Assembly (NCBI GenBank): GCA_903900805.1
Contig: CAIUOP010000017.1
Span: forward strand, 1-60,050
Source of the DNA: an uncultured beta proteobacterium
GTDB taxonomy: Bacteria > Pseudomonadota > Gammaproteobacteria > Burkholderiales > Burkholderiaceae
Reading direction: 5' to 3'
DNA: 60,050 bases
Numbering within the stretch: the stretch's first letter is position 1; each line of letters opens with the position of its first letter. Positions 8,646 through 17,162 of the stretch are shown here, one piece after another. The notes beneath the pieces are model-generated. The model was not told the DNA's origin and did not search any database. It worked only from the letters and a program-made list of their open reading frames with translations. A program made the position numbers and the translations under genes.

Positions 8646-10115
8646 CTACCATTTATCACTCAATAAAGTTTGCATAGATTCAGACATTTCGTAAACACTG
8701 GATACTGCTAAATTAAGATCATAGGGTTGGTTTTCTTTTTCAGCCCGTAGCCTAAGCTTTTCCTCGTGAAATTCCAATACTTCTTTGGGGAATGGCATAT
8801 TGCCTGGATCTAATATTCGAAGGCAGCCATCCACATCTCTGGCTGGCATGACTTTGCTCTTAACCCATTTATTTGGAGACCAAGGGATATCTAAAATCCC
8901 TGCCTCAAAAGCTCTCACAGACCCAAGGGCGACATCACCATCACCCATTTCCAATACCTTATTTACGATTGGGCGCACCTCACTCTTAATCAAATTCACT
9001 TCATTTTGAAATTCAGGCATGGAGTCTAATTTAATATTTCTAGCGAGATAGATAGCCATTCTTGTCATTCTTAAGCCATCAGCGTTAATTTTCGGGGTTG
9101 GTATACCAAAAGCCTCATGCAGTGTTTTAGTGGTTACTGAACTTGCCCCAGAAATAGCTGCGAGTGTGCCGCCATAACTCACTAAAGATGCTGCTTGAGC
9201 TTCGTCTTGTGGCCAAGCCCCCATCCAATGCAATAGTGTGATTGGAGTAAATACGTCGGGGTAGCCTTTGATGCTGAGATATTCTTGGCATAGCTCTTTA
9301 CAGGCTTTTACTGCTGCTGCATCTTGTATGAGATGTAGTGTTTCACCCATCTCTAGCCCATAATTCTTGACGCCTTGAGCTGCAGCAAGTAGTAAATCTA
9401 GTATTGCAATAATGATTGCAATTGAAGGCGGTATATTAGTACCAGTCAAAAAGCCTGGTTGGCGACGATGTAGCTCAACACCATGATCTAGGTACATTGC
9501 AGAAAGTCTATCTAAGTACTGATAGTTCTTAATGCCATCCTCGATAGACAACTCTTTAATATAGGACGTGGTGTAGGCGATACCAGACCCTAGATAGCCC
9601 GTATAACCAGCCGCAAAACCAATCTCGCCAGTTAACTTAGGCATAGTTGTGCCAGTTAACATAATTGCAGGCTTGTCGATTGCATCAATGAGTTCACTCG
9701 CTTTTGCAACCCCATAATTCACTATTGGATAACCGTTTAATAGTGAGCGTCCTAATTTTTCAGATTCATCAATACCCTTTTGAGCTAGCGCAAATTGTTC
9801 ATTGCGAGTGTAGCTATCGGTTGTGGTTGGAACGATATCTGCTAATCCTTCTTTATCGATGATTTGCATCAACTCTTTTTGATCTTTAAAGGTGCCAAAT
9901 CCACCGCGAGGCTGGACTAGGCATCTGCCTTGCGTAACTGCTTTTCTCATGACCAGATCAAGTCTTTTGTGGTCAGGCAGTGATTTTTGTCTTTCTAGAG
10001 CACGCTCAAAATCGACATCCGCACCTGTTGGCCATCTCAACAGATTGGCTTTGCGCATTTCAAGAAATTCAGATTCATCAATTCTTTTTTCGGATATGGA
10101 GGATTCATTGCTCAT
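8646..10115 (-). CDS. glmE: Glutamate mutase (methylaspartate mutase) epsilon subunit
   Basis: GlmE is the large, substrate-binding TIM-barrel subunit of adenosylcobalamin-dependent glutamate mutase, which interconverts L-glutamate and (2S,3S)-3-methylaspartate. The 489-residue length is close to the family norm of about 483. Typical segments are VQPRGGFGTFKDQ, TDSYTRNEQFA, GYPIVNYG, and LHWMGAWPQDEAQA. All three parts (glmS, glmL, glmE) follow in order on the minus strand with gaps of 21 and 11 bases, so this is a full mutase operon. No classical methylaspartate ammonia-lyase is seen, but an enolase-superfamily gene heads the operon. Glutamate itself is the probable substrate because GlmS and GlmE both look canonical; a related substrate cannot be excluded. 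Confidence 0.92.
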   Translation of the reverse strand: MSNESSISEKRIDESEFLEMRKANLLRWPTGADVDFERALERQKSLPDHKRLDLVMRKAVTQGRCLVQPRGGFGTFKDQKELMQIIDKEGLADIVPTTTDSYTRNEQFALAQKGIDESEKLGRSLLNGYPIVNYGVAKASELIDAIDKPAIMLTGTTMPKLTGEIGFAAGYTGYLGSGIAYTTSYIKELSIEDGIKNYQYLDRLSAMYLDHGVELHRRQPGFLTGTNIPPSIAIIIAILDLLLAAAQGVKNYGLEMGETLHLIQDAAAVKACKELCQEYLSIKGYPDVFTPITLLHWMGAWPQDEAQAASLVSYGGTLAAISGASSVTTKTLHEAFGIPTPKINADGLRMTRMAIYLARNIKLDSMPEFQNEVNLIKSEVRPIVNKVLEMGDGDVALGSVRAFEAGILDIPWSPNKWVKSKVMPARDVDGCLRILDPGNMPFPKEVLEFHEEKLRLRAEKENQPYDLNLAVSSVYEMSESMQTLLSDKW

Positions 10116-10126
10116 AATATTTTTCT

Positions 10127-11512
10127 TTATTTACTGTTAGTGAGACGCTCTATTGCTAAGTTGAATGCAGCCTTTGGGTCAACTTGACTTAAAAGACCAC
10201 ATGCGTAGAGGATGTAGTCCCTATCAATCAAAATTTGAGGTGATGTTGGTCTAAGGGAGTTAGGCTCATCTGAGGATGAGAGAGTGCATTGGAGCAGGGC
10301 CATAGGATCTTTGCTATGAGCGATAACTCCACCAGTCCCAATGAGAGTTTTAATTTGAGTAAGGTCTTTACCATCTTGTGCTGTCACTGGTCCAGTAGCG
10401 GTATAAACAACCTCAATAGAGCCACAATGTCTTTTCATAGCAATTTTCAATGCAGTACTAGCAAGCGCACTATCTAAAGCAATCTCCTCTGGGCTTTGAG
10501 GAACGGAATCAGGATTTTTTGATAGGTAGGTGATCATTTCGATAATCTTTTCACCATGAATCTTGCTTAAGCTAACTAACTCATCAACACCGACAGTCTC
10601 TAGAATGGTAACTGCGTTATGGCGCATTCCTAAGTCACCTTCCACAGTTCTTTTAACGCGGGTCTCAGGCAGCCCTCGCTGAATAACACCTTGTACCGAT
10701 GGGTTCCCAGTGGCAATGGAGTGCACGTCTGTTGTAGCGCCACCAGGATCAATTACTAACAATTCTCCAAGCCCAGTACTGTCGTTGTAACCATCTGCTA
10801 TGAGACGTGCACCCTCCATTACGGCTGATGGGGTTGGCATAAGCAAATGATCAAATTGACCTTTTGCTTTATCGATACCTTTTGCATGAATGATGCGATT
10901 GATAAAAATATCCCGAATGGCCGCTCGTGCGGGCTCGATATTTAGTACATTAAATTCCGGCATCACATTTTCTGTAATGACCAGATTTTTATGTGCAAAT
11001 GCATGACTTACCTCATCCACTGCAGACCGATTGCCAGCATAAATAAATGGGCAATCTAAGGAGCTCTCACCGAGTTTTTTTGCATTATGGATAACAACCT
11101 GAGAATCCCCTCCATCTGTTCCACCAGCAAGTAGGATGATGTCTGGATTTAAGTCAATGATCTGTTTTAGATCTGCAGAGTTCAGCCTGTTTGCAAAAAT
11201 ACCTATCAATTTTGCACCAGCACCAAGTGCTGCACGCTTGGCAGCCTCGACGGTGAGCTCTTTCACCAATCCAATCGTAATCATTTTGAGACCACCAGCA
11301 GCGCTGCTCGAGGCGAGGCGATACTTAAATGGAGGAAGGTTACCAAGACTATTTTTTAAGCTATTGAGGGCCTGCTCCATACCAACATTAATATCTGACG
11401 TAACAGTAGAGGGCCCTTGACTGGATCCAAGGATTTTTGCCTCATCTAAATTAATGGCTCTTAATTTGGTGTAAGTGCTACCAAAATCTATCAAGAGGGC
11501 GAATTCACTCAT
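10127..11512 (-). CDS. glmL: Glutamate mutase accessory/reactivating ATPase GlmL (MutL)
   Basis: This 461-residue protein belongs to the ASKHA-fold GlmL/MutL family found between the two subunits of B12-dependent mutases. It begins with the phosphate-1 loop LLIDFGSTYTKLRA, contains a DLNPDIILLAGGTDGGD motif and a second phosphate loop VIDPGGATTDVHS, followed by GLPETRVKRTVEGDLGMRHNA. The role known for related proteins is ATP-driven exchange of inactivated cobalamin, keeping the mutase active. It lies between glmS (21-base gap) and glmE (11-base gap). The family is clear. Confidence 0.9.
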   Translation of the reverse strand: MSEFALLIDFGSTYTKLRAINLDEAKILGSSQGPSTVTSDINVGMEQALNSLKNSLGNLPPFKYRLASSSAAGGLKMITIGLVKELTVEAAKRAALGAGAKLIGIFANRLNSADLKQIIDLNPDIILLAGGTDGGDSQVVIHNAKKLGESSLDCPFIYAGNRSAVDEVSHAFAHKNLVITENVMPEFNVLNIEPARAAIRDIFINRIIHAKGIDKAKGQFDHLLMPTPSAVMEGARLIADGYNDSTGLGELLVIDPGGATTDVHSIATGNPSVQGVIQRGLPETRVKRTVEGDLGMRHNAVTILETVGVDELVSLSKIHGEKIIEMITYLSKNPDSVPQSPEEIALDSALASTALKIAMKRHCGSIEVVYTATGPVTAQDGKDLTQIKTLIGTGGVIAHSKDPMALLQCTLSSSDEPNSLRPTSPQILIDRDYILYACGLLSQVDPKAAFNLAIERLTNSK

Positions 11513-11533
11513 GGGATCAGCATCATTTTTTAG

Positions 11534-11947
11534 TTATTGTTTTCCTAGGTCCTGCTCTAGCCAAGAAAGAATATCTTCTAATCTAGTTCCTGGCGGAGCG
11601 GCCCTATCAAAACCCATATCTAAGAAAATAGCGTTGACTTCATCCCAAGAGCGCTTTCCAACCACAAGGTTACCTCCCACATAAAGCAAAATACCATCAA
11701 GGCCAGCTTCAGTACATAAGCTACGAAAGCCGCGACAGTCTAGTTCTCCCTGACCATATAAAGACGACACCAGAATCGCATCGGCTTTAGTTTCAATGGC
11801 GGCTTTTACAAAATCTTCAGCAGGCGTTAATGCACCTAGTGAGATGACTTTATAGCCAGCCTTCTCTAAAGCCATAGAGATGATTCGATTTCCAACAATA
11901 TGGGTATCTGAGCCTATGACTCCAGTAACAATGGTTTTCTGCGACAT
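11534..11947 (-). CDS. glmS: Glutamate mutase sigma subunit, cobalamin-binding
   Basis: The 137-residue protein is the B12-binding half of glutamate mutase. It carries the base-off/His-on signature D14-T-H16-I-V-G19, the lower ligand being His16, and the loops ILVSSLYGQGELDCRG and ILLYVGGNLVVGK that hold the nucleotide tail. Residue for residue it is very close to the clostridial GlmS I know, in both length and motif positions, which favours true glutamate mutase over a related mutase. The symbol glmS here means the mutase subunit, not glucosamine-6-phosphate synthase. It sits 2 bases after the preceding binding-protein gene. No cobalamin riboswitch is visible upstream of the operon. Confidence 0.93.
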   Translation of the reverse strand: MSQKTIVTGVIGSDTHIVGNRIISMALEKAGYKVISLGALTPAEDFVKAAIETKADAILVSSLYGQGELDCRGFRSLCTEAGLDGILLYVGGNLVVGKRSWDEVNAIFLDMGFDRAAPPGTRLEDILSWLEQDLGKQ

Positions 11948-11949
11948 TC

Positions 11950-12918
11950 CTATTTTCCTGATTTAGTCGTTAGTTTTTTGAAGATCGCTAGCTCATTCTC
12001 AAGAAAGGTATTTGCTTCAGCCATTGGGATATAACTATCTGGCAGGGCATATTGCTCTTTCAAGTAATTAGTAAACTCAGGGGTCGTAGATAGTTTATTT
12101 AGTGAATTTGCAAGCACTAGTAACTTTTTAGGATCCACACCCTTTTTTGCAACAATTGAACGTGTTTGAGGCAATAAAATATCGTATCCGTAATCACTCG
12201 ATACTGGGATGTCAGCAAATGGAGGGGGAAGTCTCTTTGATGCGAAAAAAATTAGGGGACGCAGTTTTTTAGCCTCTAGATGACTTCTGATATCACCGGC
12301 TTGTTCATACAAAAGCTCTACTTGATTACCTAGAACTGCCACATAACGTTCTGCTGGTTTTGGATAAGGGATGCCAACCAAATTAACGCCCTTTGTACCT
12401 AAATAAATTACAGTAGATTCGTCAGGGCTATTAGGGCCTGTAATAGCAACATTGATTGAGTTTGGCTTTAGTTTTGCTGCAGCAATTAAATCATCCCAGG
12501 ATTTGATTGGGCTATCGTAGTTTATGAAGAGACCTGAAGGCTGGCGAATCAGCACTGCCAAAGGTGTTATATCACTGTAGGCGAATGTAGATTTTGGAAA
12601 AGCATCTAAAGAAAGAGTATCGCCAGTCATAACCCCTATTGAGTAGCCTTTCGCTCCATTTTGGATCATTTTATTTAGTCCAATACTGCCGGTCGCCCCT
12701 GGAACATTTTGAACAACAATGTTAGTTTTTAAATCACTTTCAAGCCATCTTGCAGCCATCCTTCCCATGATGTCTGCGCCACCTCCAGGCCCCCAAGGAA
12801 CAATTAACTCGATTGGACTTGCCGGATATACTTCTTGGGCGTAAACAGGGTTTATATGCAATAGTGAAATGATGGGCAATACAAGGGCATAAATGCTTTT
12901 TCTGAAATTTTTCATCAT
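11950..12918 (-). CDS. TTT-family (Bug) periplasmic substrate-binding protein 2
   Basis: The 322-residue protein has a signal peptide (about residues 1-28, ending VYAQ) and a Bug-family N-terminal lobe (SPIELIVPWGPGGGADIMGR, VVQNVPGATGSIGLNKMI). It is clearly a different branch from the proteins at 6008 and 23592: the usual HIPYKG segment reads GIPYPKPAERYVAVLGNQ. Lying inside the glutamate-mutase operon, between the MDR oxidoreductase and glmS, it probably binds a substrate of that pathway. No TctA/TctB membrane genes are in the window, so it must share membrane components coded elsewhere or act as a sensor partner. Two adjacent Met codons (12918 and 12915) make the exact start uncertain by one codon. 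Confidence 0.88.
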   Translation of the reverse strand: MMKNFRKSIYALVLPIISLLHINPVYAQEVYPASPIELIVPWGPGGGADIMGRMAARWLESDLKTNIVVQNVPGATGSIGLNKMIQNGAKGYSIGVMTGDTLSLDAFPKSTFAYSDITPLAVLIRQPSGLFINYDSPIKSWDDLIAAAKLKPNSINVAITGPNSPDESTVIYLGTKGVNLVGIPYPKPAERYVAVLGNQVELLYEQAGDIRSHLEAKKLRPLIFFASKRLPPPFADIPVSSDYGYDILLPQTRSIVAKKGVDPKKLLVLANSLNKLSTTPEFTNYLKEQYALPDSYIPMAEANTFLENELAIFKKLTTKSGK

Positions 12919-12933
12919 GTGACTCCTTCGGTT

Positions 12934-13923
12934 TTAAGCTACGTTCAAAAGAAATTTACCTAAAGTTGCTCGAGATTCAAGCAATTCATGGACTTTTTGG
13001 ATTTCGGATAATGGATACACATCATGTATCGAGACGTGTAACTTTCCGTTTGAAATCAAAGAAAAAATTTCACTCATTCTTTGATTGATAACTTCAGCAT
13101 TTGGAATGTAGTCTGCTAGATGTGGGCGAGTGAAATAAATAGAGCCAGCTTCCGCCAGAGCTAGGGGTGCAATACCCGCTACTTGGCCAGAGCTTGCCCC
13201 AAACATGACGCATAAACCCCTTTTTTGCAGACATCGAATGCTTCTATCAATGGTGTCTTTTCCAACAGAATCAAACACGACGTTGACGCCCTGATTTTCA
13301 GTAATTCTCATTACCTCTTTCTGAAAATCTAACTCGCGATACAGAATAATATGATCTGCCCCTAATTTCTTTGCAATTTCAGCCTTCTCTTCGCTGCCAA
13401 CAGTCGTGATCACAGTGGCGCCTTTAAGTTTAGCCAGTTGTATTGCAAGCTGACCCACTCCACCAGCGCCCGCATGAATCAAGCAGGAGTCATTATTTTT
13501 TAGAGCATATGCTGAATTAGTCAGGTAATGCGCCGTGAGGCCTTGAAGCATTAATGCTGCAGCACGACTGCTATCAACTGTTTCCGGAATTTTGACGAGT
13601 CTCCATGCGGGAACTGCAGCATATTCTGCATAACTTCCCCTGGAGAGGCAATATGCAACTCGCTCACCCAATTTGAATTCCTTAACATTTTTACCAAGCG
13701 CATGAACTGTCCCAGCACCCTCCATGCCAACAGTCATCGGTAAGGGTGTTTGATAAGTGTGGGATTTTGCATATGAACCATTGCGCATATACACGTCCAT
13801 ATAGTTAATACCGGAGTACTCTAATTTGACGACCACCTCATTTTCCGCTGGAGTTGGTATAGGAATATCTTTTTCTAGTAATTTGTCTGGTCCACCGAAT
13901 TCATCAATTTGGATTGCGCGCAT
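12934..13923 (-). CDS. MDR-family zinc-independent NADPH:quinone oxidoreductase / enoyl reductase
   Basis: This 329-residue medium-chain dehydrogenase/reductase has an N-terminal GroES-like domain (NYMDVYMRNGSY) and a Rossmann domain with HAGAGGVGQLAIQLAKLKGA around residues 150-170. It lacks the catalytic zinc cysteine/histidine set, as in the quinone oxidoreductase (QOR) subgroup, which reduces quinones or activated C=C bonds with NADPH. Within the glutamate-mutase operon it is preceded by the enolase-superfamily gene (11-base gap) and followed by a TTT binding protein (15-base gap). Reduction of an unsaturated intermediate is a reasonable guess but not demonstrable. Confidence 0.88.
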   Translation of the reverse strand: MRAIQIDEFGGPDKLLEKDIPIPTPAENEVVVKLEYSGINYMDVYMRNGSYAKSHTYQTPLPMTVGMEGAGTVHALGKNVKEFKLGERVAYCLSRGSYAEYAAVPAWRLVKIPETVDSSRAAALMLQGLTAHYLTNSAYALKNNDSCLIHAGAGGVGQLAIQLAKLKGATVITTVGSEEKAEIAKKLGADHIILYRELDFQKEVMRITENQGVNVVFDSVGKDTIDRSIRCLQKRGLCVMFGASSGQVAGIAPLALAEAGSIYFTRPHLADYIPNAEVINQRMSEIFSLISNGKLHVSIHDVYPLSEIQKVHELLESRATLGKFLLNVA

Positions 13924-13934
13924 TTTTTCCTCGA

Positions 13935-15008
13935 TCAGTAATATTGCTTAGATGAAATCTGGAATTGATTGATTAAATTTAAGTCAATATTGGGTAGGTA
14001 GGAGGGTTCAAGTGAGATGCAGCCATCTTTGAATTGAAGGGGATTTTGTAGGACAGAGGAGACCGGCTTCATAAAGCCATTCATTTCACCAGCATTAGTA
14101 ATATGTGTTCTCGCAGCTAGTGCCTCCATCCAACAGCCGATTTCACCTGCAACGCCATTACCAAGAACAGGCTTCATCCCAAGATTAGATATGAGGGACA
14201 GAGCATTGGTTAAGTTTTTATAGGAGCCAAATTTCATAAGCTTGACCTTAATATAGGTGGCGATATTCAAATCAGCCGCTCTCTGGATATCTTCAAGTCC
14301 ATAAATTGACTCATCAAGCATCATTGGGACATTCGCGATTTTTGAAATTGCCAGAGCCGAATCCCAATCATCAGCATGACAAGGTTGTTCAAATAGCTCG
14401 ATTCCTGCTGGATTTAGTTGCTCAATAAATCTGATGGCCTCAGATCTCGAGTAGCCTTGGTTGCCATCGAGCCGAATTTTTGCCCGCTCCCTCAAGACTT
14501 TTTGAATGTTCTTCACCTTCACACTATCTTTATCTACATCAAATCCAACCTTAACCTTGAGGGTCTTAAATCCATTGGATAACAGAGCCTCAATTTCAAG
14601 CTCAAGATCTTCAAGAGTTTCAGCATTCACTACCCCGAGTATGGGGATGGATGCATGCGATTGATTTAGCAACGCACCTTGATGCTTGGCCAGCTCAATC
14701 GCTGAAGCAAGGGCTGTAACTGTAAAAGGATCGCTTACTAAATATTGATCAAGAAGTCGTTGATTTGACTCATCGGATTGCGCTACTAAATTTTTTGCAA
14801 GTTCTTGAATTAAATCCCAGCTACCTGCAATAGTTTCCTGTGTATAGCCAGTGAGAATGGTTGCTTCACCGAAGCCTTGATTTCCATTGGCATCTGTAAC
14901 ATTGACGATCAATGTATCAAAATGCGTAACAGGCCCAAAAGCAAGTTTATAAGGCACCTTCAAGGGCAGCTCAAGCCGATGGAGAGCAATGGATTCGAGT
15001 GATTTCAT
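13935..15008 (-). CDS. Enolase-superfamily enzyme, muconate-cycloisomerase subgroup
   Basis: The 357-residue protein has the two-domain enolase-superfamily layout with residues of the MLE (muconate cycloisomerase/dipeptide epimerase) subgroup: K151-V-K153 on strand 2, metal ligands D181 (RLDGNQGY), E207 (ELFEQP) and D232 (MLDES), and the opposite lysine K256 in KVKLMKFG. The late segment GVAGEIGCWMEA differs from the dipeptide-epimerase signature, so the substrate is open. It is first in the minus operon that encodes glutamate mutase. Methylaspartate ammonia-lyase is also of this superfamily but of another subgroup, longer and without the KxK motif, so this protein is not its orthologue; it might fill a comparable step or act as a racemase or cycloisomerase. 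Confidence 0.85.
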   Translation of the reverse strand: MKSLESIALHRLELPLKVPYKLAFGPVTHFDTLIVNVTDANGNQGFGEATILTGYTQETIAGSWDLIQELAKNLVAQSDESNQRLLDQYLVSDPFTVTALASAIELAKHQGALLNQSHASIPILGVVNAETLEDLELEIEALLSNGFKTLKVKVGFDVDKDSVKVKNIQKVLRERAKIRLDGNQGYSRSEAIRFIEQLNPAGIELFEQPCHADDWDSALAISKIANVPMMLDESIYGLEDIQRAADLNIATYIKVKLMKFGSYKNLTNALSLISNLGMKPVLGNGVAGEIGCWMEALAARTHITNAGEMNGFMKPVSSVLQNPLQFKDGCISLEPSYLPNIDLNLINQFQISSKQYY

Positions 15009-15201
15009 TTCAATTTATGTTAGCTACTTTGCTATAGATTGACAATTAGCTGTTTCCCGCTCATTTACAACTTTAAAATGCTAAGCATTTGTTTTTATTG
15101 AATTATTTTCTGATCACCTGTTTATATTAAGGTTACAATCATTCAATAAGTCATATATATGAATATCTACTTTCAGATTCTTTTTGAGTTGGTGCTAGGT
15201 A
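15009..15201. promoter_or_regulatory. Divergent promoter region with 12-base palindrome
   Basis: This AT-rich gap separates the minus mutase operon from the plus GntR gene and must hold both promoters. It contains the perfect palindrome TCATATATATGA (15151-15162), a plausible site for a GntR dimer. No riboswitch-like fold or cobalamin-box sequence was recognised. Confidence 0.4.
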
Positions 15202-15927
15202 ATGGTTAAAACATCCGAGTTTGCATATAAGCGGGTTAAGTACGCCATCACAGAATTGCTACGTCAAAATAAGTGGCGCCACAATCAAGCTATTCCAAGT
15301 GAGCCGATCTTAGCGGCTCGCTATCAGGTCAGCATTGGAACAATTCGGCGGGCTATCAATGAATTGGTTGCAGAAAATATCCTTGTGAGAGAGCAGGGTA
15401 GAGGGACATTTGTTGTTAGTCATACGCCTGATTACATGCTCAACGTATTTTTTAGGATTGAGAGTTCTGAGGGGGTGCGTGAATTGCCTCATTCGAAACT
15501 GATTTCCTTTGAAAAAATACGGGCTACTCAATTTATTGCAAAGAAACTATCAATTAAGCCCTATGAAAAAATCTATAAAGTGAAAACTTTGCTTAGTTTT
15601 AAGCATCAGCCTGCAATAGTCGATGAAATCTACTTGTCTGAAAAAATGTTCCCAAATTTAAGTGAAGATTTTTTTTCGGATAGGAATGAAACGCTTTATG
15701 GCTTATTTCAGAGGGTATATGGCATCACAGTTTTAAATATTAGCGAAACAATTGAGGCAATTCCTGGTAATAAATACATATCAAAACTACTTAAGCTAAA
15801 AATTAATCTACCTATTCTATGTGTAAAAAGAGTTGCTTACGCCTATAAAGGAAAGCCGGTGGATATGCGCATTCGCTATATTCATTCTAGTAAATACCGT
15901 TACTTTAATAATTTAGGTGGAGGGTAG
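15202..15927 (+). CDS. GntR-family transcriptional regulator with UTRA domain (HutC subfamily)
   Basis: The 241-residue protein has an N-terminal winged helix-turn-helix (about residues 5-75; LAARYQVSIGTIRRAINEL, then REQGRGTFVV) and a UTRA effector domain (about 85-235). It is divergent from the enolase/glutamate-mutase operon across 193 bases, the common layout of a local repressor with its target operon, so control of that operon is likely. The effector would then be a pathway intermediate. The coding region looks more AT-rich than the flanking housekeeping genes. It resembles the regulator at 512 in architecture only. A GST gene follows after 10 bases. Confidence 0.9.
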   Translation: MVKTSEFAYKRVKYAITELLRQNKWRHNQAIPSEPILAARYQVSIGTIRRAINELVAENILVREQGRGTFVVSHTPDYMLNVFFRIESSEGVRELPHSKLISFEKIRATQFIAKKLSIKPYEKIYKVKTLLSFKHQPAIVDEIYLSEKMFPNLSEDFFSDRNETLYGLFQRVYGITVLNISETIEAIPGNKYISKLLKLKINLPILCVKRVAYAYKGKPVDMRIRYIHSSKYRYFNNLGGG

Positions 15928-15937
15928 ATCTATCAAA

Positions 15938-16558
15938 ATGCAATTGGTCGGCTCAATAACTAGCCCTTTTTCAAGAAAAGTAAGAATTTGTTTTATTGAA
16001 AAAGAGATTCCTTACGATTTGCTTATTGAAGATGGATGGGATGTTCATACCAAGCTTCATCAAATTAATCCGCTAGGAAAAATACCTTGCTTGGTTCTTC
16101 CTAATGGACATCCCATATTTGATTCATCTGTGATAGCTGACTACATTGATAGCATGAGTGAAATCACACCATTATTCCCCAAGTTAAACTTAGATAAAGC
16201 TCATGTAAAGACCTTTGAAGCACTTGCTGACGGCCTTTTAGATGCTGCTATTTTGGCACGCCGTGAAAGAATATCTAGACCCTTAGCAGAGCAAAGTGAG
16301 GCATGGATTGAGAGACAGATTAGTAAGGTCAAAATATCTTTGCAGTATATATCTAACTCAATAGGAACTTCAGAGTTTTGCTATTTAAATCAGTTCACGA
16401 TTGCTGATATCGCTATAGGGTGTGCACTAGATTGGTTAGACTTTCGCTTACCTGAAATTACATGGCGAACGGAATATCCCAATTTAGATGTTTATTTCTC
16501 ACGCTTAAGTTTAAGACCATCTTTTCTGTTGACAGATCCACGTAAAACCAATCCTTGA
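15938..16558 (+). CDS. Glutathione S-transferase family protein
   Basis: This 206-residue protein has an N-terminal thioredoxin-like GST domain (LVGSITSPFSRKVRICF, with a Ser/Cys-type active-site region SPFSRK; then GKIPCLVLPNGHPIFDSSVI with the conserved cis-proline and glutathione-contacting DSS) and an all-helical C-terminal domain (FTIADIAIGCALDWLDFR). Family members conjugate or transfer glutathione, or act in haloacid and aromatic catabolism. I chose the ATG at 15938 because its protein starts at the first strand of the domain; an upstream GTG at 15917 would overlap the regulator gene. It is probably co-transcribed with that regulator (10-base gap). Specific substrate unknown. Confidence 0.85.
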   Translation: MQLVGSITSPFSRKVRICFIEKEIPYDLLIEDGWDVHTKLHQINPLGKIPCLVLPNGHPIFDSSVIADYIDSMSEITPLFPKLNLDKAHVKTFEALADGLLDAAILARRERISRPLAEQSEAWIERQISKVKISLQYISNSIGTSEFCYLNQFTIADIAIGCALDWLDFRLPEITWRTEYPNLDVYFSRLSLRPSFLLTDPRKTNP

Positions 16559-16578
16559 GCATGAGTTTGCAGAGTTTT

Positions 16579-17148
16579 TTAAAACACTGAGAAGTATTCT
16601 GCTAAACCAGGTCTCACTCGACCCGGTTTATTTTGAGTGACCGTACCAATCGTAATAAAGCATATTGGGTCTTCATGATCTGCAAGATTAAACAGACTTC
16701 TTAGTATTGGACTTTGTAGGGCTTTGCCGCTAGAGAGTCCAGAGCCAAAGCCAAGAGCGTAAGCACTTAGTAAAATATTCTGTATTGCACACCCCAAGGA
16801 CACTAGTTTCTCTTCTTTGCTAATTTCATTAGCGTCATCCGCATAGTTAGCGATAGCTAATAGGAGTAGGGGACCGCGTAAGGCCTTTTCTCGGGCCTCT
16901 TGAAGTTGGATCGGTGTGGCACTTTGGTCTCGATCGAGTAAGCATTGATGGAATACTTCACCAAGAGCATTGCGGCTACTTTGCCCGATTTCAATAAAGC
17001 GCCAGGGCATCATTCTGCCGTGGTCTGGGGCAGCATTTGCTGCTAAGAGAATCTGATTCTTTTGTCCTGCATCAGGACCGGGGTTGCCTAGTCTCTTAGG
17101 TGAGACATGTACTCTTCCATGAATAAGTTTCTCAGCAAATTCATCCAT
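16579..17148 (-). CDS. Nitroreductase-family flavoprotein (YdjA-like)
   Basis: The 189-residue protein fits the short single-domain nitroreductase family: an N-terminal segment AANAAPDHGRMMPWRFIEI (FMN-contacting; YdjA-type) and a C-terminal LGFGSGLSSGKALQSP and ITIGTV. Members use FMN and NAD(P)H to reduce nitro groups, quinones or other small electrophiles. It is the last gene of the minus operon IclR-pta-soeA-soeB-soeC, 14 bases after soeC, so it may be induced with sulfonate growth. A direct role in sulfonate breakdown is not known to me; it may be a passenger. Confidence 0.87.
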   Translation of the reverse strand: MDEFAEKLIHGRVHVSPKRLGNPGPDAGQKNQILLAANAAPDHGRMMPWRFIEIGQSSRNALGEVFHQCLLDRDQSATPIQLQEAREKALRGPLLLLAIANYADDANEISKEEKLVSLGCAIQNILLSAYALGFGSGLSSGKALQSPILRSLFNLADHEDPICFITIGTVTQNKPGRVRPGLAEYFSVF

Positions 17149-17162
17149 GGAATGAGCGATCT

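Noticed and set aside
13935-15008. Call as methylaspartate ammonia-lyase because of the adjacent glutamate mutase
   Set aside because: The protein is shorter than methylaspartase and has the KxK motif and lysine pair of the MLE subgroup.
15009-15201. Cobalamin riboswitch before the mutase operon
   Set aside because: No B12-box-like sequence or extended fold was recognised in this 193-base region; the mutase operon seems controlled by a protein regulator.
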